Shown: in pieces, positions 34,001 through 38,570 of the stretch | How positions within the stretch are numbered: position 1 is the first letter of the stretch | Layout of the letters: the number at the start of each line of letters is the position of its first letter | DNA from: an uncultured Saccharophagus sp. | Lineage (GTDB): Bacteria; Pseudomonadota; Gammaproteobacteria; Pseudomonadales; Cellvibrionaceae | Direction: 5' to 3' | DNA length: 38,570 nucleotides | NCBI GenBank assembly: GCA_937920545.1 | Contig: CAKZUG010000046.1 | Coordinates: 1-38,570 of the forward strand | Notes under the pieces: model-generated | Databases searched by the model: none | The model's input: only the letters and a program-made list of their open reading frames with translations | What the model was told of the DNA's origin: nothing | Translations under genes and position numbers: made by a program

Positions 34001-35748
34001 AACCAGAGTTGGTTTTCCCTTCCCTCAGGCGCTCTATTTTTAAATTCTTGGGTATCAACAATAAAGGTTTTGACTGTTTGCTTACCTTCGATATCGGGGC
34101 GAATATCTGTAGTGCGCGCATGATACGCCAAACCCGCAATATAAAAAGTATTATGAGGTTGCCAGCGACGCGCAGTTCCAAGCGAAGGGCCATTACCTAC
34201 ATAACCTTCAAGCTCACCAACCTTATCCGTAATAGTCGTCACATTAAAAAAATCATCGGGAACAGAAGGCTCCAGCGCACCAAACGAGTTGCCTGGTAGG
34301 TTTGAATCGGCAAAGGCAAATTGGTCACCCGCCGCTATCATATAGTTTGCCTGACAACGATTAATAATCGGATCTTCCCATTGCTCAATAAATGGAAAGT
34401 TATCTTTATCGGCAGGTTCCAGATCTATTCGGTATCGTGCATCGTTACTTTTACCGATATATTCAGGTATAGGCTGTAACCCTCTAAAATAACGCAAACC
34501 CTCGTAAAAAATTTCACTAACTGGGTCACGATTTTTATAACGGCCCAAACCAAAGCTATTGATATAATTCAATAAACCGCTGTTTCTCACGCCATCTTGT
34601 AAGACCGCATTATCCGGGTTAAAAATATAACGTCCAAACTGGTCTATCTCACGATTAGGGTTCCTTTCTGTTCCACCCGTTGGCAAAGGACGCAGAAAAC
34701 CGACATGCTTTGCTTGGGCACGTAACACTCCACCATTCATTTCATTACCGCCTTTCGCGGTGTAGGTCATAAGCGCGTAACGAATATTTTGGGCGTTTTC
34801 TAACAGTACACCTTCGGGCTTGTACCACGTACTAACGCCATCAGTGTACTCTTTGCAGTTATCCTCTAAGCCAACATTAGGGTTACAGACTTCCACAATA
34901 ATATTATAAGTACCTAATTCAACACGACGCCGGTTCTTAAAACTATAAAACGTCGTTGTATTATGAAGTTGCCCGTTATAGTTTGACCGTCTGTTTACCT
35001 CATGCCCTTCAATAATCAAATGATCGACATCATTAAAAGATGTGACATCGGCTGGGGAGTTTCGAAAAGTACTCCGTTCTTTTTTGAGCCCTGATGCGCT
35101 TATCGCCTTGTTAACAAAACGCCAATCCGTTCTGTGAGCACGCGTTAATAATGTTTGCGCTTTAGCACCTTTCGTATCGACTAACCGTGCACCGCCTGTT
35201 GTTGCATAACGAAACTCATCGGCAGCGGTCATTGTTGCCCAGTTCATAAAGTTACCGCTAAATTCAGCGCCACTACATTTATGTCCATCATCCGCCATAC
35301 GGGTAGGTTTAAAATAATGAGGGGAAGGGTGGAGGCTGCTATTAGTATTAATACTGGGCCCTGTTGGTGACTGCAAAGAATTATTATTTGAGCCTGACGT
35401 ATCATAGATATAACATTTTTTTGGATCAAAATATCCAATATAAATTTCATCTTGGTGATAGCAAATCCCAGTGGAATCAGGAATGACACCTCCCTTAATG
35501 CGGAGCCTATCAACACGGCCAGGGCAGTAGGTTTGGTTACCTACGTAATTCTGTTCGCCGTCGGTATACGCCTCTGCCTGCTGCGTCCATTCAACAGATA
35601 GATTAATCATGGTAAACGCCGACGCACTTTTTGCCGTGGCAGGAGGTAAGGAGGCATAATCAGACTGGCTGGCAGCGACCACATTTACCGCGGTAAACGA
35701 GAAAAAAGACAGCAGCGCAACAAAGCCTAAAGATGAAGTATTTTTCAT
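31099..35748 (-). CDS. pilY1: PilY1-type type IV pilus tip/biogenesis protein, copy 1
   Basis: PilY1 proteins are secreted, pilus-associated adhesins that control pilus extension and retraction with minor pilins. The 1549-residue product has a signal peptide (MKNTSSLGFVALLSFFSF to about VAA). A long N-terminal region carries the family landmark CSGAEFSGNFMNWATMTAADEF, of which the key part is NFMNWATMTA. EF-hand-like loops follow (DLNGDGDPND, DANKDGQPD). The C-terminal beta-propeller (PilC/PilY domain) has the calcium loop DFNGDGKKT (from Asp857) and MVYFGANDGMIRGVNAGFF. A Gly/Asp/Asn-rich linker (about 1440-1510) precedes the tail CGKGFPI...RNCRRLGGRL...LPW. I see no convincing MIDAS-type vWA motif. 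The ATG at 35748 is chosen over 35760 by a GGAT site and signal-peptide fit. Confidence 0.92.
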   Translation of the reverse strand: MKNTSSLGFVALLSFFSFTAVNVVAASQSDYASLPPATAKSASAFTMINLSVEWTQQAEAYTDGEQNYVGNQTYCPGRVDRLRIKGGVIPDSTGICYHQDEIYIGYFDPKKCYIYDTSGSNNNSLQSPTGPSINTNSSLHPSPHYFKPTRMADDGHKCSGAEFSGNFMNWATMTAADEFRYATTGGARLVDTKGAKAQTLLTRAHRTDWRFVNKAISASGLKKERSTFRNSPADVTSFNDVDHLIIEGHEVNRRSNYNGQLHNTTTFYSFKNRRRVELGTYNIIVEVCNPNVGLEDNCKEYTDGVSTWYKPEGVLLENAQNIRYALMTYTAKGGNEMNGGVLRAQAKHVGFLRPLPTGGTERNPNREIDQFGRYIFNPDNAVLQDGVRNSGLLNYINSFGLGRYKNRDPVSEIFYEGLRYFRGLQPIPEYIGKSNDARYRIDLEPADKDNFPFIEQWEDPIINRCQANYMIAAGDQFAFADSNLPGNSFGALEPSVPDDFFNVTTITDKVGELEGYVGNGPSLGTARRWQPHNTFYIAGLAYHARTTDIRPDIEGKQTVKTFIVDTQEFKNRAPEGRENQLWLTAKYGGFNDLNGDGDPNDNVKGATTNEWDANKDGQPDTYTLASQPANLIAGLRAALGEIAETVNTGSAIGAASNSASGETLLVQALYQPKQTMSSGESFEWLGTVQALFLDEFGRYREDKQVDGVGDGKITDEDPAITFTSDLDTGSTFANRSRVRGQFMEATPYKTGIKPEDLHTVWSVHKQLAQLTDLTANRKYSDPVKAETGGGRYIFTSVAGDNGILQESNVVPFTQESFTSAENAVYLGLDSDESATPIEVVNYIRGVESEQFRSRKGDFNGDGKKTSWLLGDVISSSPVLDAGPLPSQRYDSLYRDSTFTAFLKKYQNARQMVYFGANDGMIRGVNAGFFDKAKNSYTTSLNSETAHPLGAEMWAYVPNSVLPHLQWLKNKDYQHNYYVDGIPQLHTVNIFGDTDPDIYPNGWGKILVVGTGFGGGKSTLNNDDKVIETHPSFIILDVTNPEVPPKLLAEISHPELGFTTSRPTLAFYRQPDTGRNYNTPLKNYWYLVMGSGPTGNSADARNSAVTQGTSDQKAKLFVFDLINKEWVNYPSAGNSVNYLQLEEQNRAFVGGLTSVDWDASPGAGYGTDAIYFGTVAGTISEPTGEIYRFVPGANGNMAAASHDKLLTRNETSLNEPVQGVPKVVSRLGEQWVFFGTGRFVGDRDLNSRSPMGFYAVREFPLASESQVYLKGTHIRSQLVNVTNIATKYESNNPGGDLIDESGSNITKSDRRFSRVIDTDKYTDDEALPLEDLELLISKRRGWFRRFDANNQRQVGRVDSINDGVFFTVYTPGSDPCEPSGQTSLMGVNYRAGISPAYSILGDVDSRGGVDAAANDTFLSSGLVKDVTLLGNLTFNEVTTVDSIDDLPADGSDPDDSTNINPGGDSGTTNGDGDSGGDSDDPSSLPNPGSGSNGGNGNPNGGAGGTNQTTTCGKGFPIASSGNGNALGSIVVRNCRRLGGRLSWREVSLPW

Positions 35749-35776
35749 AAGTCTATCCATTATTAGATGATAACGA

Positions 35777-35805
35777 AGTATATCCTGTTAGACGTCTTCG
35801 TTAAA
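35777..35805 (-). promoter_or_regulatory. Likely promoter of pilY1 copy 1, overlapped by an inverted repeat
   Basis: On the minus strand TTTAAC (35805-35800) and TATACT (35782-35777) are 17 nt apart. A 7-bp inverted repeat, AACGAAG (35772-35778) and CTTCGTT (35796-35802), overlaps both elements, as an operator would. The regulator is unknown. Confidence 0.5.
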
Positions 35806-35826
35806 TGGAGAAATCTCACTTATTGT

Positions 35827-35855
35827 TTGACATACGTCTCAACATGGCCTATACG
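35827..35855 (+). promoter_or_regulatory. Likely promoter of the fimT-like gene
   Basis: TTGACA (35827-35832), a perfect -35, is followed after 17 nt by TATACG (35850-35855). The predicted leader is about 105 nt. It diverges from the pilY1 promoter 22 nt away. Confidence 0.6.
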
Positions 35856-35967
35856 CAGGGATTTTAGCGCCATCAAAGCGATTAACGGACACATAATCAC
35901 GCCTACACGACAACTACCCGCGCCCACAACGCTCTATACTCAGTTTTTATGTTCAAGGAGGAATAAT

Positions 35968-36522
35968 ATGAAAGAGAATGGATTTGGTTTGATAGATATA
36001 TTCACCACAATAACCATAAGTGGTATTTTGATTAGCAGTGCCGTGCCTAGTCTATTTTCAACTTACGAGCGTTCAAAAAGTACCGCGCAAATTTCGTCGG
36101 TATTAAGTGCGCTTAAAACTACACGTGATTTAGCGGTGGCACAAAATAAAGACATTTATATTTGCGGCTCAAACACACGCGTAAAGTGCAGTAAAACGTG
36201 GAATAAATACATGGTCGCTTTTTTGGATACAGATAAAGATAAAACACTTTCCGACGACGATGAAATTATTTTTATTCGTCAATTCACAACCAAAAATAGT
36301 TATTTTTATTCACGTATTGCAAGCGGCATGCACCACACGAAATTTAATGCTTTAGGCGCAGCTAAATATGCAGGCAGCTTTATATATTGTCCAAACAGCC
36401 GTAATCAAAAACATGCTCACCGTGCGACATGGAACCGCTTAGGACGAAGCTATAAGGGGCGAGATAAAAACGGGGACGGATACATTGATGATACAAATAA
36501 AAAAAGAATAACATGCTATTAA
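35968..36522 (+). CDS. Type IV minor pseudopilin, FimT/GspH-like
   Basis: Minor pilins of this class prime pilus assembly and can bind DNA or PilY1. The 184-residue product starts MKENG, with prepilin peptidase cleavage expected after Gly5, then FGLIDIFTTITISGILISSAVPSL, an N-methylated hydrophobic helix. The conserved Glu at mature position 5 is Asp. The C-terminal domain has FimT/GspH-like landmarks: AVAQNKDIYICGS, KTWNKYMVAFLDTDKD and ITCY at the end, with Cys residues probably paired. A perfect AAGGAGG precedes the ATG at 35968; the open frame upstream to 35767 lies over the promoter and is not used. The gene lies between, and opposite to, the two pilY1 genes. Confidence 0.88.
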   Translation: MKENGFGLIDIFTTITISGILISSAVPSLFSTYERSKSTAQISSVLSALKTTRDLAVAQNKDIYICGSNTRVKCSKTWNKYMVAFLDTDKDKTLSDDDEIIFIRQFTTKNSYFYSRIASGMHHTKFNALGAAKYAGSFIYCPNSRNQKHAHRATWNRLGRSYKGRDKNGDGYIDDTNKKRITCY

Positions 36523-36564
36523 AAAAAATTATCAGCTAAAAATAGCGTTAATTTAAATCAAAAA

Positions 36565-36584
36565 AACGGGGCCGTAGCCCCGTT
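36565..36584 (-). terminator. Terminator of the second pilY1 gene
   Basis: AACGGGGC / GCCCCGTT with a 4-nt loop, followed on the minus strand by seven T residues. The stem is identical to that after copy 1. It may also end fimT-like transcripts, as it lies 43 nt past that stop. Confidence 0.92.
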
Positions 36585-36589
36585 CATTT

Positions 36590-38570
36590 TTACCAAGGTA
36601 GCGGAACTTCCCGCCACATTAGCCGACCAGATAAACGTCTACAATTTCGAGCAGGTATAGTGGTGGGCGTACCCGATGCTGTTGTCGCTGAAATAGGAAA
36701 TCCTGGCCCACATATAAAAGATCTAGACGCATTAGGGGTGGCAGAATTATTATCTGAACCGCCAGAGCTATTACCCGATCCAGTCGGATCCGTTGGCGTA
36801 GTATTACCGCCTGCGGTATTCCCACCAGCATTGCCGTTAGTCGTGTCATCATCATTAGTGACAGGTAAACCGTCAGGACCAAGATCAGTTACCGAATCAA
36901 CTGTCACCGTCGGCTGCAGTGAAATATCACCCAAAAGGGTAACATCTTTAACTAAGCCCGCAGTCAAAAAGCGATCTGGCGCAGCAACGGTTACCGTGCC
37001 ACTTAGACCCGTATCCCCCAATATGGAATAGGCAGGTGAAATCCCTGTCTTATAATTCACGCCAAAAATATTTGTTTGGCCCAATGTATTACATTGATCA
37101 CCGCTCGGTGAATATACGGTATAAAACAGTGAATCATTTAAGGCGTCAATGCGGCCCACTTGCCTATCGCCTACAGTATCAAATCGAGAATACCACCCAC
37201 GTCGCTCAGTGATCGCTGCCGCTAGATTTTCAATAGACACAGGTTCGTTTGCCTCTGAGGCATTAGCTGTAGTGAAACCGCTATTGCCCGCTGTTAACCG
37301 TGTACCATTGTCAGTAATCAAATCGCCTGACGGGTTGTTAGGGTCATATTCAGTCGACAAATTACTCACGTTCGATAACTGCTGAAGATTACTGGTAGAG
37401 AGCAGATAATTTTGCCCACCTATCGTTGGGAATTCTTTCACTGCATAGAGGCCCATTTGTGCTAATGACTTAGCATCACGATCACCAAAGAATCGACCCG
37501 AACCAAAATACACCCAACGTTCACCCAGGCGCTCAACCACTTTTGGTACGCTCTGAACGGGCTCACCCAACTCTCGGTTAGATTGATTTTGCACCAGTAG
37601 CTTTCTAACAACAGGGTTAGATATCTCGCCATTAACGCCGGGAGTCAACCTTAGAATATCGCCACTTGGTGCATTAACACTCCCGCGTACAGTACCAAAA
37701 TAAATCGCGTCAGTGCCGTAACCGCCAGCTCTATCCCAATCGACAGCGGTAAGCGCACCAATAAACCCATTAGGTTGGTTACCTAAATTACGAAACGGCC
37801 TGCTTGCTGCACCAGAACCAAAATTAACAAGTTCTTTTTTTACCAAGTCATAAATAAACACTTTGGCAGTTTGATCACTGACACCTTGCGTGACGGCTTC
37901 GCTACGTGCAGCTTTATTTCGTCCCGTCGGGCCAGAGCCCATAACAAGATACCACTCATTGCGAGTAGGATTAATATAGCTGCCGCTTGCACTTGGTTCT
38001 CTAAAAAAGGCCAATGTAGGGCGCGCAGTAGTAAACCCTAAATTAGGATGGGTTATTTCAGCAAGCAACCTTGGTGGCGCTTCTGGGTTGGTAATATCGA
38101 GCACAACAAAAGAAGGGGTTGTGGATGTATCGCTATCACCATCACCATCGGTATCAAGATCAAATTTACCGCCACCAAAACCTGTGCCTACAACAAGGAT
38201 TTTACCCCAACCGTTTGGATAAACACGGGGGTTTTCACCCTGAAAAATATTGACGGTATAAACATGAGGAATGCCGTCTACATAATAGTTATGTTTATAA
38301 TCGCGATCTTTTAACCACTGCAGGTGCGGCAATACACTTTGTGGAATATAGGCCCACATTTCGGCACCTAATGGATGAGCTGTTTCGCCCGACAATGATG
38401 TTACGTAAGCATTGGAAGCACGATCAAAAAAGCCAGCATTAACCCCTCTAATCATGCCGTCGTTTGCACCAAAGTACACCATATTACGGGCGTCTCGATA
38501 TTGGCTTAAATACGCGTTAAAACTATCATCACGGTAATCATTATCAAAACGGGCACCAGAGTTACTCCCT
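36590..38570 (-). CDS. pilY1: PilY1-type type IV pilus protein, copy 2 (partial, N-terminus beyond right edge)
   Basis: The frame stays open to the window end, giving about 659 C-terminal codons; the Met at 38482 is internal. The visible part is the PilC/PilY beta-propeller: MVYFGANDGMIRGVNAGFFD, GWGKILVVGTGFGGGK, GYGTDAIYFGTV and WVYFGSGRFFGDRD, all shared with copy 1. A DTDGDGDSD loop, absent at this place in copy 1, looks calcium-binding. A Thr/Gly/Asn-rich linker leads to CGPGFPI...RNCRRLSGRL...LPW, almost the same tail as copy 1. Sequence identity over the shared part looks well above half by eye. Whether the full gene has the same long N-terminus cannot be seen. Confidence 0.92.
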   Translation of the reverse strand, partial: GSNSGARFDNDYRDDSFNAYLSQYRDARNMVYFGANDGMIRGVNAGFFDRASNAYVTSLSGETAHPLGAEMWAYIPQSVLPHLQWLKDRDYKHNYYVDGIPHVYTVNIFQGENPRVYPNGWGKILVVGTGFGGGKFDLDTDGDGDSDTSTTPSFVVLDITNPEAPPRLLAEITHPNLGFTTARPTLAFFREPSASGSYINPTRNEWYLVMGSGPTGRNKAARSEAVTQGVSDQTAKVFIYDLVKKELVNFGSGAASRPFRNLGNQPNGFIGALTAVDWDRAGGYGTDAIYFGTVRGSVNAPSGDILRLTPGVNGEISNPVVRKLLVQNQSNRELGEPVQSVPKVVERLGERWVYFGSGRFFGDRDAKSLAQMGLYAVKEFPTIGGQNYLLSTSNLQQLSNVSNLSTEYDPNNPSGDLITDNGTRLTAGNSGFTTANASEANEPVSIENLAAAITERRGWYSRFDTVGDRQVGRIDALNDSLFYTVYSPSGDQCNTLGQTNIFGVNYKTGISPAYSILGDTGLSGTVTVAAPDRFLTAGLVKDVTLLGDISLQPTVTVDSVTDLGPDGLPVTNDDDTTNGNAGGNTAGGNTTPTDPTGSGNSSGGSDNNSATPNASRSFICGPGFPISATTASGTPTTIPARNCRRLSGRLMWREVPLPW

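Noticed and set aside
35200-35420. DTSGS in PilY1 copy 1 as a vWA MIDAS motif
   Set aside because: It is not preceded by a hydrophobic strand typical of vWA domains and lies in a low-complexity Asn/Ser stretch; a chance match is more likely.
35767-35967. A 67-residue N-terminal extension of the fimT-like protein
   Set aside because: The prepilin leader begins at 35968 with a perfect ribosome binding site, and the upstream part covers the promoters.

Overview
The window looks like a chromosomal segment of a marine-type gammaproteobacterium with moderately low GC, probably close to the Cellvibrionaceae and other Pseudomonadales relatives. That placement is an inference from gene content: a FimX-type protein beside serB and a YtjB/AhpA-type gene, the order rnr-rlmB / rpsF-rpsR-membrane protein-rplI-dnaB, slyD, and large PilY1 proteins. 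No rRNA, tRNA, CRISPR array, intact insertion sequence or prophage was found. Most of the window is conserved housekeeping DNA.

Left part (1-9.9 kb). A partial efp (minus strand) lies head to head with epmB, whose product modifies EF-P. Next come a 543-residue protein of unknown function with a PilZ-like C-terminal segment, and a 692-residue FimX-like protein (REC-PAS-GGDEF-EAL) whose catalytic motifs are degenerate. serB converges on fimX across a strong bidirectional terminator. serB is divergent from an ahpA/ytjB-type membrane protein gene, followed by a two-domain acyltransferase of OlsF-like layout that may make ornithine lipids.

Middle part (9.9-22.3 kb). A small accessory island (about 10.0-11.5 kb) holds a secreted SIMPL-like protein, an unannotated 142-codon fragment resembling the C-terminal toxin domain of a contact-dependent-inhibition (CdiA-type) protein, a 22-codon possible immunity-gene stub, and a REP-like palindrome. 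After it come smrA-ppnN, slyD and acs on the minus strand, then pstS-pstC-pstA-pstB on the plus strand without phoU. Two further secreted or lipid-anchored proteins of unknown function follow.

Right part (22.3-31.0 kb), minus strand. dnaB-panC-panD form an apparent operon. Upstream of it is rpsF-rpsR-(polytopic membrane protein)-rplI, with a leader hairpin that sequesters the rpsF ribosome binding site. Upstream again is rnr-rlmB.

Right end (31.1-38.6 kb). A type IV pilus locus has two paralogous pilY1 genes on the minus strand, the second cut by the window edge. They flank a fimT/gspH-type minor pseudopilin gene on the plus strand. Both pilY1 copies end with the same C-terminal Cys/Trp-rich motif and near-identical terminators. 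With FimX at the other end of the window, type IV pilus function and its c-di-GMP control are the main non-housekeeping theme. The most unusual observations are the decayed toxin/immunity module and the paired pilY1 genes.
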